NCBI GenBank assembly: GCA_021531795.1
Contig: JADYUL010000002.1
Location: forward strand, 124,001-188,000
Length of the DNA: 64,000 bases
Direction of reading: 5' to 3'
From: Lacrimispora saccharolytica
GTDB taxonomy: Bacteria; Bacillota; Clostridia; Lachnospirales; Lachnospiraceae
The notes beneath the pieces are model-generated. The model was not told the origin of the DNA, did not search any database, and saw only the letters and a list, made by a program, of their open reading frames with translations. Both the position numbers and the translations under genes were made by a program. The stretch's first letter is position 1; each line of letters begins with the position of its first letter. This document shows, in pieces, positions 27,109-35,413 of the stretch.

Positions 27109-27735
27109 ATGAATACAATTATCACAATTGGCAGACAATACGGTTCTGCGGGTAGGGAGATAGGTTCCCTGGTAGCTAAGGAGTGCAATATTCCATATTA
27201 TGACAAGGAGTTGCTCACAAGAGCAGCCAAGGAAAGCGGGTTCTGCGAGGAGATGCTTGAATTACACGATGAGAGACCTACAAGCTCATTTCTCTACAAT
27301 CTGGTAATGGATACATACAGCTTTGGATATAATGCGTCAAGTTTTGGTGAGATGCCGATATCGCATAAGATATTCTTAGCTCAGTTCGATACAATTAAGA
27401 AGATTGCGTCAGAAGGTCCCTGCGTTATTGTAGGAAGATGTGCTGATTATGCTCTTGCTGATTACCAGAATGTTCTGAATGTATTCATCTACGGTGATGA
27501 GGAATCCAAGGTTAAGAGAATTATGTCTCACAATGAAGGCATAACTGCCAAGGAAGCTAAGGATATGATGGTTAAGAAGGATAAGCAGCGTCAGAGTTAT
27601 TATAATTATTACTCATCTAAGAAGTGGGGAAGAGCTGACAGTTATGATTTGTGTATTAACAGTTCGAAGCTTGGTGTAGAAGGTACTAAGAAACTGATTA
27701 TTCAGGCAATTGAAGATTTTGAAAATTGCAGATAG
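27109..27735 (+). CDS. cytidylate kinase-like family protein
   Basis: This 208-residue P-loop protein belongs to the cytidylate-kinase-like family rather than true Cmk. It starts ITIGRQYGSAGREIG, which contains the modified P-loop, followed by PYYDKELL, and has CVIVGRCADYAL and the C-terminal YDLCINSSKLG. The natural substrate of this group is unknown. An in-frame start at 27064 is rejected because GGAGG at 27099-27103 sits five bases before ATG 27109. A paralogue lies at 43281-43871 on the other strand. Confidence 0.85.
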   Translation: MNTIITIGRQYGSAGREIGSLVAKECNIPYYDKELLTRAAKESGFCEEMLELHDERPTSSFLYNLVMDTYSFGYNASSFGEMPISHKIFLAQFDTIKKIASEGPCVIVGRCADYALADYQNVLNVFIYGDEESKVKRIMSHNEGITAKEAKDMMVKKDKQRQSYYNYYSSKKWGRADSYDLCINSSKLGVEGTKKLIIQAIEDFENCR

Positions 27736-27740
27736 TTAAG

Positions 27741-27770
27741 TTAAGCCGGAGTCAGGTGATTCCGGCTTAA
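27741..27770 (+). terminator. perfect 10-bp hairpin between two genes
   Basis: TTAAGCCGGA and TCCGGCTTAA pair perfectly around a 10-base loop. No T-run follows, so it may be a weak terminator, an mRNA-end stabiliser or a translational control element for the next gene. Confidence 0.5.
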
Positions 27771-27798
27771 TATTGTGTTGGAGAACTATTCAGGGAGT

Positions 27799-28809
27799 AT
27801 GATAGAGATTATTGTTGATGCTGCCGATTCGATGCAGCGCGTAGATAAATATTTAATAAGACAGCTTCCGGGTGCAGGAAAAAGCTTAATATATAAGCAG
27901 ATCAGGAAGAAGAATATTACATTAAACGGGTCTAAAATGTCCGGTCAGGAGAAACTTGCCAAGGGAGATACCATTCAGCTTTATTTTGCTGATGAGACCT
28001 ATGAGAAGTTCAGGGAGCCTCTGTACAATGAACTTAATGAGAAGACTCTGGCTTTGTGTGACAAGGCTTATGAGACACTTACCGGAATTCGGGTAGTATA
28101 TGAGGATGAGAATATTCTTGTGCTTAATAAGCCTATGGGAATTCTTAGTCAGCAGGCAATAGAGAATGATATGTCGCTCAATGAATGGGCAATCGGATAT
28201 CTGCATAATAACGGTACTGTAGATGCAAGGTCACTGGCTCATTTCAAACCGTCTGTACTGAACCGTCTGGACAGAAATACTTCGGGAATGGTTATTGTAG
28301 GCAAGACCTTACTTGGAAGCAACACCTGCTCGGAACTTATCAGAAACCGTAAGATTGAGAAGTATTATCTTACAATGGTTATGGGCAAACTTGAGGGCAG
28401 TCGTACCCTTTTCGGCTATCATGTTAAGGATGGCAAAATAAATAAGGTTGAGATTAAGGATAGTCTGCTTCCCGGTGAAAATGAGAATGACTATGACCTT
28501 GTAGAGACCAGATATCGCTCAATTAAGACTATGAGGCAGGAGAGACTGGGTGATATCAGTCTGTTAGAAGTTGAGCTTGTCACGGGTAAAAGTCATCAGA
28601 TCAGGGCACATCTGTCGCATATCGGTTACCCAATTGTGGGAGATATGAAATACGGAGATAAGAAATATGAGAGGGCGCTTTTCTCAATGGGTATTAAGAA
28701 TCAGTTGCTCCATTCATATAAGATTGTATTTCCCAAAAAGCTGCCGGAGGGAATGCATGACTTGAGTGAGAAGGTGTTGGTCTGCATGCCTGAGTGGTTA
28801 GAGGATTAA
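27799..28809 (+). CDS. RluA-family pseudouridine synthase, RluC-like
   Basis: This is the second RluA-type enzyme in 2 kb, about 336 residues. An S4 domain (RVDKYLIRQL to the LNGSKM region) precedes the catalytic LNRLDRNTSGMVI motif and VTGKSHQIRAHLSH. The long charged insert between S4 and catalytic domains resembles RluC-type proteins. The target uridine is unknown. TTG 27775 is an alternative start but has no ribosome-binding site and sits right after the hairpin; ATG 27799 has AGGGAG very close upstream. Start confidence is moderate. Confidence 0.9.
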   Translation: MIEIIVDAADSMQRVDKYLIRQLPGAGKSLIYKQIRKKNITLNGSKMSGQEKLAKGDTIQLYFADETYEKFREPLYNELNEKTLALCDKAYETLTGIRVVYEDENILVLNKPMGILSQQAIENDMSLNEWAIGYLHNNGTVDARSLAHFKPSVLNRLDRNTSGMVIVGKTLLGSNTCSELIRNRKIEKYYLTMVMGKLEGSRTLFGYHVKDGKINKVEIKDSLLPGENENDYDLVETRYRSIKTMRQERLGDISLLEVELVTGKSHQIRAHLSHIGYPIVGDMKYGDKKYERALFSMGIKNQLLHSYKIVFPKKLPEGMHDLSEKVLVCMPEWLED

Positions 28810-28811
28810 AT

Positions 28812-29342
28812 ATGGCAACCTGGAAGACTAGAGGGCTTAGAGGTTCCGTCCTTGAGGAAATGATTAACAGAACCAATGAGGTATACGAGGAGAAGGGGAT
28901 TGCACTGATTCAGAAGATTCCCACACCTATTACTCCCATTGAGATGAACAGCAAAAAGCAGATAACGCTGGCTTACTTTGATAAGAAGAGTACCATTGAC
29001 TATATTGGCGCGATTCAGGGACTCCCGGTATGCTTTGACGCTAAGGAATGTGCGACTGACAGGTTCGCACTGGCCAATATCCACCCTCATCAGGTGGACT
29101 TCATGGAGAAATTCGAGAAGCAGGGTGGGATTGCTTTTTTTCTGATTCACTATACAGCGAAAGATGTGTTCTATTATTTGAGGCTGTGCGAACTCAAGGT
29201 GTTCTGGGAGCGTGCTTTGAATGGTGGGCGTAAGAGCTTTAGAATGGATGAACTGAATCCGGATTATTATATAAAGGACACCAATGGACCTCTGATTCAC
29301 TATCTCGATTATATCCAGAAGGATATGGACGAGAGAATATAG
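28812..29342 (+). CDS. recU: Holliday junction resolvase RecU
   Basis: RecU cleaves four-way junctions during recombinational repair in Firmicutes, where it replaces RuvC. This 176-residue protein has the RecU fold: RGLRGSVLEEMINRTN at the N-terminus, the nuclease core motif STIDYIGAIQGLPVCFDAKE (D, E and K metal-site residues), and HQVDFMEKFEKQGGIAFFLI. In Bacillus recU pairs with a PBP gene; here it follows a pseudouridine synthase. ATG 28812 is preferred over an earlier frame start at 28794 that overlaps the preceding gene. Confidence 0.92.
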   Translation: MATWKTRGLRGSVLEEMINRTNEVYEEKGIALIQKIPTPITPIEMNSKKQITLAYFDKKSTIDYIGAIQGLPVCFDAKECATDRFALANIHPHQVDFMEKFEKQGGIAFFLIHYTAKDVFYYLRLCELKVFWERALNGGRKSFRMDELNPDYYIKDTNGPLIHYLDYIQKDMDERI

Positions 29343-29351
29343 TATATATAT

Positions 29352-29380
29352 TTGACAATTGTATACAATTCTTATATAAT
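29352..29380 (+). promoter_or_regulatory. consensus sigma-A promoter of the histidine operon
   Basis: TTGACA at 29352-29357 and TATAAT at 29375-29380 are separated by exactly 17 bases, a perfect vegetative promoter. The ~70-base leader downstream contains a small GCAC/GTGC hairpin but is too short for a T-box. Confidence 0.85.
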
Positions 29381-29453
29381 TTCACGTGGTAGCAAATTAG
29401 CACGCTAAAGTGCGTCGCGAAAAATAAAGGTTTATAAGGATTTACGAGACAAA

Positions 29454-31088
29454 ATGAACAATTTATTACACACACCGGATGGTGTCAGAGACATTTACGA
29501 TAAGGACTATCTGCTCAAATTCAAGACTGAGAATATGATATCCGAGGTATTCCATGAGGCAGGTTATAAGGATATCAAGACGCCTACTCTGGAATATTAT
29601 GATGTGTTTGGTGATGAGGTTGGAACCACACCCAGGAACAATTTATTCAAATTTGATGACAGGAATGGGGATACTGTTGTTCTGAGACCCGATTTTACTC
29701 CGTCAATTGCCAGATGTGCAGCCAAGTACTTCATGGAGAATGATGAAACATTAAGATTTACATATAAGGGCGATACCTTCAGTCAGACTGCATCGCTTCA
29801 GGGTAAGCTTGTTGAGACAACACAGATGGGTGTCGAGCTTATCGGCGAGAATGAGGTTTGGGCTGATGCAGAGGTACTTAATCTGTCAATTAAGGCTTTG
29901 CTGGCGACAGGACTTAACCACTTCAATGTGACTATAGGCAACATTGAATATTTCAAGGGTCTGTGTGAGGAACTGGGATTTGATGAGGAGACCGAGCTCG
30001 CACTCAGAGATCTTATTACCAACAAGAACTTCTTCGGTGCACGCAAATATCTTGAAGATATTAAAGCTGATGAGACAGTGATAGAGAAGATATGTAAGCT
30101 TGATATGCTGATTGGTGGTAAGAATGTGCTGAATGAGGCCGAGAAGCTCACTACCAATCCCAGGAGCAAGGCGGCCATAAGTCATCTTCGTGAACTCAGT
30201 CTAATGCTTGAGAAGAAGGGCTATGGCGAGTATATCTATTTCGACTTAAGCATGCTTAATAAATATATGTACTATACCGGTGTTGTATTCAAGGCATATA
30301 CCTATGGTGTTGGTGACTGTATACTCAAGGGCGGCAGATATGACAATCTGCTTGGAAAGTTCGGCAAGGAGGCTCCCGCAATCGGATTTGTTATCATGAT
30401 TGACGACCTCATATCGGCCCTTTCAAGCCCTAAGGCGAGCGAAAAAAGCGAATATCTCACTTTTGCCCTGACCAAGGGAAGACTTGCGAAGAAGACTCTG
30501 GAACTCTTGGAACAGCTTGGAATTACCTGTGATGAGATGAAGGAGGATACCAGAAAGCTTATCTTCGTTAATGAAGAACTTAAGTTAAAATTCTTCCTTG
30601 CCAAGGGTCCGGATGTTCCGACATATGTGGAATACGGCGCTGCAGATATCGGAGTGGTCGGTAAGGATACCATTATGGAAGAGGACAGAAGAGTATACGA
30701 GGTGTTAGATCTTGGCTTTGGTAAGTGCAGGATGTGTGTATGCGGCCCGAAGAGTGCAGAGGAGCTGCTCAAGCATCACGACCAGATTAGGGTTTGTACC
30801 AAGTATCCGGCTATTGCCAAGAATTATTTCTATAATGAGAAGAATCAGACTGTTGAGCTTATCAAGTTGAACGGTTCTGTTGAGCTTGGTCCAATTGTAG
30901 GACTTGGCGATGTAATTGTAGATATTGTTGAAACGGGTTCTACACTAAGGGAGAATGGACTTGATGTTCTTGAAGAAATATGTCCGCTTTCCGCAAGAAT
31001 GATTGTTAACCAGGTCAGCATGCAGATGCAGCCTGCAAGAATTAAGGAGCTTATTGCTAAGCTTCGTGAGATTATCAGTGAGGATTAA
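29454..31088 (+). CDS. hisZG: HisZ-HisG fusion: ATP phosphoribosyltransferase regulatory and catalytic chains
   Basis: HisG joins ATP and PRPP in the first step of histidine synthesis; its short form needs HisZ, a histidyl-tRNA-synthetase-like regulator. Here both are in one 544-residue frame. Residues ~1-325 are HisZ: TPDGVRD, the RPDFTPSIAR motif and GGRYDNLLGKFG. Residues ~333-544 are short-form HisG, starting YLTFALTKGRLAKK with EYGAADIGVVGKD and the PRPP loop DIVETGSTLRENGL. The linker is about ten residues and replaces the usual HisG start methionine. No frameshift is evident. Confidence 0.95.
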   Translation: MNNLLHTPDGVRDIYDKDYLLKFKTENMISEVFHEAGYKDIKTPTLEYYDVFGDEVGTTPRNNLFKFDDRNGDTVVLRPDFTPSIARCAAKYFMENDETLRFTYKGDTFSQTASLQGKLVETTQMGVELIGENEVWADAEVLNLSIKALLATGLNHFNVTIGNIEYFKGLCEELGFDEETELALRDLITNKNFFGARKYLEDIKADETVIEKICKLDMLIGGKNVLNEAEKLTTNPRSKAAISHLRELSLMLEKKGYGEYIYFDLSMLNKYMYYTGVVFKAYTYGVGDCILKGGRYDNLLGKFGKEAPAIGFVIMIDDLISALSSPKASEKSEYLTFALTKGRLAKKTLELLEQLGITCDEMKEDTRKLIFVNEELKLKFFLAKGPDVPTYVEYGAADIGVVGKDTIMEEDRRVYEVLDLGFGKCRMCVCGPKSAEELLKHHDQIRVCTKYPAIAKNYFYNEKNQTVELIKLNGSVELGPIVGLGDVIVDIVETGSTLRENGLDVLEEICPLSARMIVNQVSMQMQPARIKELIAKLREIISED

Positions 31089-31090
31089 TA

Positions 31091-32386
31091 ATGAGAATAG
31101 TAACACTTAACGAATCGGTCAAGAAGGATATTCTTGGCAGTCTGTTGAAGAGAAGTCCTAATCAGTATACAGAGTATGAAGCGACGGTCAATGAGATCGT
31201 CGCAGCTGTTAAGGATAAGGGTGATGCGGCTGTATTCGATTACACAAGAAGATTCGATAAATGGGATGTTAATTCATCCAATGTATTTGCTACAAGGGAA
31301 GAGATAGACGAAGCTTACGGACAGGTGGACGATAAACTCATCGGTATCCTTAAGGAAGCTGCCGGGAATATCAGAGATTTCCATAAAAAGCAGGTGAGAC
31401 AGAGTTTTATCACAACAAGGGACGATGGTTGTATTCTTGGACAGAAAATAACTCCTATTGAGAGTGTGGGCTGTTATGCTCCGGGCGGTAAGGCTGCCTA
31501 TCCTTCAAGTGTGCTTATGAATATTATTCCTGCGCAGGTAGCGGGTGTAGAGAGGATTGTGCTTGCAACACCTGCCGGTGCCAACGGTAAGGTTCATCCG
31601 GTTACACTGGTAGCCGCTGATATTGCCGGGGTTACAGAGGTTGTGAAGCTCGGCGGAGCCCAGGCTATTGCTGCTCTTGCTTTCGGTACTGAGAGTATAC
31701 CCAAGGTATGCAAGATCACCGGACCCGGAAATATATTTGTGGCTCTGGCCAAGAAGGCATGCTTTGGAAGTGTTGGAATTGATTCCATTGCCGGTCCGAG
31801 TGAGATCTTGGTAATAGCAGATGAAACAGCTAATCCTAGGTTTGTGGCTGCAGATCTGCTCAGTCAGGCAGAGCATGATGAGATGGCAAGTGCAATACTT
31901 CTTACTACATCTATGGAACTTGCCAATAAGGTTGCAGTAGAGGTGGATAGATTCACAGCAATGCTATCTCGTAAGGATATTATTGAGAAATCGCTTGATA
32001 ACTACGGTTATATCTTAGTCGGAGAGACAATGGATGATCTTATAGATGCTGCCAATGATATTGCAAGCGAACACTTAGAGATTCAGACTAAAGAGCCGTA
32101 TGAAGTTATGTGCAGGATAAAGAATGCAGGGGCAATTTTTATAGGGCCATATTCATCTGAGCCTTTGGGTGATTATTTCGCAGGACCCAATCATATACTT
32201 CCGACTAATGGAACTGCCAGGTTCTTCTCGCCATTAAATGTTGATGAATTTACAAAAAAGACTAGTATAATTTCTTATTCGAGAGTAGGATTAGAGAAGG
32301 TTCATGAATCGATTGAGTATTTCGCAGAAAGCGAGCAGTTAACGGCTCATGCCAACTCAATTAGGGTCAGATTTACGGAGGAATAA
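31091..32386 (+). CDS. hisD: histidinol dehydrogenase
   Basis: HisD oxidises histidinol to histidine in two NAD-dependent steps, the end of the pathway. The 431-residue, zinc-dependent enzyme has CYAPGGKAAYPSSVLM, AKKACFGSVGIDSIAGPSEILVIAD, the DLLSQAEHDEMA zinc and catalytic segment, and GPNHILPTNGTARF near the end. Two bases separate it from hisZG and two from hisB, so it is firmly in the operon. Confidence 0.97.
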   Translation: MRIVTLNESVKKDILGSLLKRSPNQYTEYEATVNEIVAAVKDKGDAAVFDYTRRFDKWDVNSSNVFATREEIDEAYGQVDDKLIGILKEAAGNIRDFHKKQVRQSFITTRDDGCILGQKITPIESVGCYAPGGKAAYPSSVLMNIIPAQVAGVERIVLATPAGANGKVHPVTLVAADIAGVTEVVKLGGAQAIAALAFGTESIPKVCKITGPGNIFVALAKKACFGSVGIDSIAGPSEILVIADETANPRFVAADLLSQAEHDEMASAILLTTSMELANKVAVEVDRFTAMLSRKDIIEKSLDNYGYILVGETMDDLIDAANDIASEHLEIQTKEPYEVMCRIKNAGAIFIGPYSSEPLGDYFAGPNHILPTNGTARFFSPLNVDEFTKKTSIISYSRVGLEKVHESIEYFAESEQLTAHANSIRVRFTEE

Positions 32387-32388
32387 TT

Positions 32389-32976
32389 ATGGAGAGATTA
32401 TCGACCATTACCAGAGATACCAAGGAAACTCAGATAAGCGTTAACATCGATATCGACGGCGAGGGAAGAGCGGATATTGATACAGGTATCGGCTTCTTTG
32501 ATCATATGCTTAAGAGCTTTACAAAACATGGATTATTTAATCTTGTATGCAAGGTGAACGGAGACCTTGAGGTAGATGGTCATCACACAGTTGAGGATAC
32601 AGGTATTGTGTTGGGCAATGCCATTAAGCAGGCTCTCGGAGATAAGCAGGGGATTAAAAGATTCGGTTCCTTCCTTCTTCCGATGGATGATGCTTTGGTT
32701 TTATGTTCTCTTGATTTGGGTGGCAGACCATATTTTAACTTTGATTTTAAGTTTCCTACAGAGAGAGTGGGAGATATGGATACACAGCTGTTTCGGGAAT
32801 TCTTCCAGGCTGTTGCCAATGGGGCAGGCATGAATCTTCACTTCATGATCCTATCAGGAGAGAACAGTCATCATATAGCAGAAGCGATGTATAAGGCTTT
32901 TGCCAAGGCTCTTGATGAGGCGACCACCATTGACCCTAGAATAGAAGGAGTACAGAGCACAAAGGGTATGCTCTAG
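32389..32976 (+). CDS. hisB: imidazoleglycerol-phosphate dehydratase
   Basis: HisB dehydrates imidazole glycerol phosphate. The 195-residue monofunctional enzyme carries the paired manganese motifs DTGIGFFDHML, DGHHTVEDTGIVLG, and the C-terminal GENSHHIAEAMYKAFA. There is no HisN phosphatase domain, so histidinol phosphatase is encoded elsewhere. AGGAG precedes the ATG. Confidence 0.97.
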   Translation: MERLSTITRDTKETQISVNIDIDGEGRADIDTGIGFFDHMLKSFTKHGLFNLVCKVNGDLEVDGHHTVEDTGIVLGNAIKQALGDKQGIKRFGSFLLPMDDALVLCSLDLGGRPYFNFDFKFPTERVGDMDTQLFREFFQAVANGAGMNLHFMILSGENSHHIAEAMYKAFAKALDEATTIDPRIEGVQSTKGML

Positions 32977-32982
32977 AATAAT

Positions 32983-34263
32983 ATGATTAAATTTATACCG
33001 GTTATCTATTTATATAATAATTTAGCAGTTAAGTCGTTTAACGATACCACTGTTGTTAAGTCCGATCCAATAAGTCTTGCAACCTATTACAGCAATATGG
33101 GATGTGACAGCATAATACTTATGGACTTAAGTAATAACGATGAAGAGCATGAGGCTGCTCTGGACGTGATTAAGGCTATCTGCGATGCGGTGGATATTCC
33201 CGTTATCGGTGCGGGTAATGTCAAGAGAATGGAGGATATTAAGAAACTCCTCTATGCCGGCTGCTCTCAGGCAATGCTTAATTACAGCAAAGAGGGTAAC
33301 ATTGAGATTACCGAGGAAGTATCCAAGAAGTTCGGTAAGGATAAGATTGTTGCTTCTATTAACAATATTGTGGAGCTCGAGGATAGGAAAGATCTGATCA
33401 AGGAATATGCTTCCGCTGTATACTTCCTTACTTATACGAGTCTCAAGGATGCCATTAAGAAATCTCCGGTAAAGGTTATGGGTCAGTGTCCCGAGATTTC
33501 TCTTGAGAAACTTATTTCACTTGCAGGGCATGACAATTTATGTGCAATTTGCGGAGATATTGTTTCGGATAATATTGATTCGCTGAATTCGCTTAAGAAT
33601 GTTCTTGAAGAGAACGGTATTGAGACAGCAACTCTTAAGGCTAAGTTCAAATGGTCTGATTTCAAACTGAATTCCGACGGACATGTAACGGTTGTTGTTC
33701 AGGATGTTAAGACAGATGAGGTGCTTATGGTAGCCTATATGAATGAGGAGGCCTACAATAAGACTATATCTACCGGAAGAATGACATATTATAGCAGAAG
33801 CAGGGATGAATTATGGGTTAAGGGAGAGACAAGCGGTCACTTCCAGTATCTGCAGAGTCTGTATGTAGACTGTGATGCAGATACGTTGCTTGCCAAGGTT
33901 ACACAGGTAGGTGCTGCATGTCATACAGGCAAAAAGAGCTGCTTCTACAGACCTGTTGTTGAGAAGGACATCAAGAGTGAGGACAATCCCCTTAAGGTGT
34001 TTGAGGAGGTCCTTGATATTATAAAAGACAGAAAGGTTCATCCTAAGGAGGGTTCATATACCAACTATCTGTTTGACAAGGGTATTGATAAGATTCTCAA
34101 AAAGCTTGGTGAAGAAGCAACCGAAATCGTAATTGCAGCCAAGAATCCCAATGCCAATGAGATAAAATACGAAATCAGCGATTTTCTGTATCATATGATG
34201 GTTCTTATGGTTGAGAAGGGTGTTACCTGGGAAGAGATCACGGAAGAGCTTGCTAAGAGATAG
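32983..34263 (+). CDS. hisIE: HisIE with an N-terminal HisA/HisF-like degenerate barrel
   Basis: This 426-residue protein has three parts. Residues ~220-320 are HisI, phosphoribosyl-AMP cyclohydrolase, with [11 protein letters not shown] and [12 protein letters not shown] metal motifs. Residues ~330-426 are HisE, phosphoribosyl-ATP pyrophosphatase, with [14 protein letters not shown]. Residues 1-~215 resemble the HisA/HisF half-barrel ([29 protein letters not shown]), but the catalytic aspartates at the ends of strands 1 and 5 appear as Y9 and an asparagine in ASINNI, and the second phosphate loop is degenerate. HisI and HisE look active; the barrel is probably structural. Confidence 0.9.
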   Translation: MIKFIPVIYLYNNLAVKSFNDTTVVKSDPISLATYYSNMGCDSIILMDLSNNDEEHEAALDVIKAICDAVDIPVIGAGNVKRMEDIKKLLYAGCSQAMLNYSKEGNIEITEEVSKKFGKDKIVASINNIVELEDRKDLIKEYASAVYFLTYTSLKDAIKKSPVKVMGQCPEISLEKLISLAGHDNLCAICGDIVSDNIDSLNSLKNVLEENGIETATLKAKFKWSDFKLNSDGHVTVVVQDVKTDEVLMVAYMNEEAYNKTISTGRMTYYSRSRDELWVKGETSGHFQYLQSLYVDCDADTLLAKVTQVGAACHTGKKSCFYRPVVEKDIKSEDNPLKVFEEVLDIIKDRKVHPKEGSYTNYLFDKGIDKILKKLGEEATEIVIAAKNPNANEIKYEISDFLYHMMVLMVEKGVTWEEITEELAKR

Positions 34264-34304
34264 AACCGGTATCTGAAAGACCTGTAATAAATGGCTGAAA
34301 GTTC

Positions 34305-34333
34305 TTGACATATATATTTATCAGGTGTATTAT
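34305..34333 (+). promoter_or_regulatory. promoter of the rplU operon
   Basis: TTGACA at 34305-34310 and TATTAT at 34328-34333 are spaced by 17 bases, close to the vegetative consensus. The region lies in the gap between hisIE and rplU. Confidence 0.75.
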
Positions 34334-34405
34334 ATACCAGTATGCCGCATAACGAGGCTATAAGTTTGTCTATTGACAGCGCCATAGTTAGCGAGATTTT
34401 ATGAA
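34334..34405 (+). promoter_or_regulatory. rplU 5' leader, possible L21 autoregulatory leader
   Basis: About 70 bases are transcribed between the promoter and the AAGGAGG site of rplU. Firmicutes rplU mRNAs often carry a structured L21 leader, and the position and length fit. I could not confirm the consensus fold by eye, so this is inferred from location. Confidence 0.35.
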
Positions 34406-34418
34406 GGAGGATAACCTC

Positions 34419-34724
34419 ATGTACGCAATTATTGAAACAGGTGGAAAGCAGTACAAGGTTTCAGAGGGCGATGTAATCCGTGTAGAGAAGCTCGACGCTG
34501 AAGCAGGTGCTACAGTTACTTTTGACCAGGTTGTTGCTGTTAGAGATACTGACCTTAAGGTTGGTAATGATGTAGCTAATTCTACAGTTACAGGAACAGT
34601 TATGGACCAGGGTAAGGGTAAGAAGATTATTGTATACAAGTACAAGAGAAAGTCTGGCTACCACAAGAAGAATGGTCACAGACAAGCATACACAGAAGTT
34701 AAGATTGACAAAATTAATGCTTAA
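34419..34724 (+). CDS. rplU: 50S ribosomal protein bL21
   Basis: This 101-residue protein binds 23S rRNA in the 50S subunit. The N-terminal [24 protein letters not shown] and the C-terminal [21 protein letters not shown] are diagnostic. The frame extends to 34401, but GGAGG at 34406-34410 fits ATG 34419 and the normal L21 N-terminus. First gene of the rplU-prp-rpmA-obgE run. Confidence 0.98.
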   Translation: MYAIIETGGKQYKVSEGDVIRVEKLDAEAGATVTFDQVVAVRDTDLKVGNDVANSTVTGTVMDQGKGKKIIVYKYKRKSGYHKKNGHRQAYTEVKIDKINA

Positions 34725-34735
34725 TTAGGTGTGTT

Positions 34736-35062
34736 ATGACCGAAGTTGTGTTCTTAATGTCTAAGGGTAAGTATAAGGGCTTTAGCCTTAGCGGACATGC
34801 AGGATATGCAAAATACGGCAAAGATATTGTTTGCGCTGCAGTTTCGATTCTTACCAACAATGTGTTCAATAGTATTGAACAGTTAACTGAAGACGAATTT
34901 ACAGGTTCGGCTGATGAGAAGAAGGCTTTATTTAGTCTAAGCTTCGTCAATGAGCCGTCACATGATGCTAATCTTATCGTGGATTCGTTCAGAATAGGTA
35001 TTGAGAGCATTGCCGATGCATACGGCAGTAAGTATGTTAGTGTAAAGATTCAGGAGGTATAA
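34736..35062 (+). CDS. prp: ribosomal-processing cysteine protease Prp
   Basis: Prp removes the N-terminal extension of L27 in Firmicutes and relatives. The 108-residue protein has the catalytic pair: histidine in [11 protein letters not shown] and cysteine in [10 protein letters not shown]. It lies between rplU and rpmA as expected, and the L27 encoded next carries its cleavage site. There is only a weak ribosome-binding site before the ATG. Confidence 0.95.
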   Translation: MTEVVFLMSKGKYKGFSLSGHAGYAKYGKDIVCAAVSILTNNVFNSIEQLTEDEFTGSADEKKALFSLSFVNEPSHDANLIVDSFRIGIESIADAYGSKYVSVKIQEV

Positions 35063-35066
35063 GAAT

Positions 35067-35351
35067 ATGTTAAAGTTGAACCTTCAATTCTTCGCTCATA
35101 AGAAGGGTGTCGGCTCTACTAAGAACGGTAGAGATTCTGAGGCCAAGAGACTTGGAGCTAAGAGAGCTGATGGACAGTTCGTTAAGGCTGGCAATATCTT
35201 ATACAGACAGCGTGGTACTAAGATTCATCCCGGTACTAATGTAGGTCGTGGTGGCGATGATACATTATTTGCTCTTGTTGATGGAGTTCTTCGTTTTGAA
35301 AGACTTGGCAGAGACAAGAAGCAGGCTTCTGTATATCCAGTTGAGAAGTAA
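35067..35351 (+). CDS. rpmA: 50S ribosomal protein bL27 with cleavable N-terminus
   Basis: L27 reaches into the peptidyl-transferase centre with its N-terminus. This 94-residue precursor starts MLKLNLQFF followed by [15 protein letters not shown]; the first nine residues match the Prp recognition sequence and must be removed before the mature Ala-His-Lys end can function. AGGAGGT precedes the ATG. Confidence 0.98.
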   Translation: MLKLNLQFFAHKKGVGSTKNGRDSEAKRLGAKRADGQFVKAGNILYRQRGTKIHPGTNVGRGGDDTLFALVDGVLRFERLGRDKKQASVYPVEK

Positions 35352-35360
35352 TTTATGGGT

Positions 35361-35392
35361 GGCTCCGGACAGATAGTTCGGAGCCCTTTTTT
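35361..35392 (+). terminator. rho-independent terminator after rpmA
   Basis: GGCTCCG and CGGAGCC form the stem (extended by a wobble pair) with a short loop, followed by a run of six T residues. It separates the ribosomal protein genes from obgE. Confidence 0.88.
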
Positions 35393-35413
35393 GATTAGTT
35401 TATTGAGGTATTT

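Noticed and set aside
29381-29453. T-box or histidine riboswitch in the his leader.
   Set aside because: The leader is only about 73 bases, too short for a T-box, and shows no T-box motif or clear terminator/antiterminator pair.
31505-31876. Minus-strand frame opposite hisD with several cysteines.
   Set aside because: No start signal or domain; composition mirrors the hisD coding strand.
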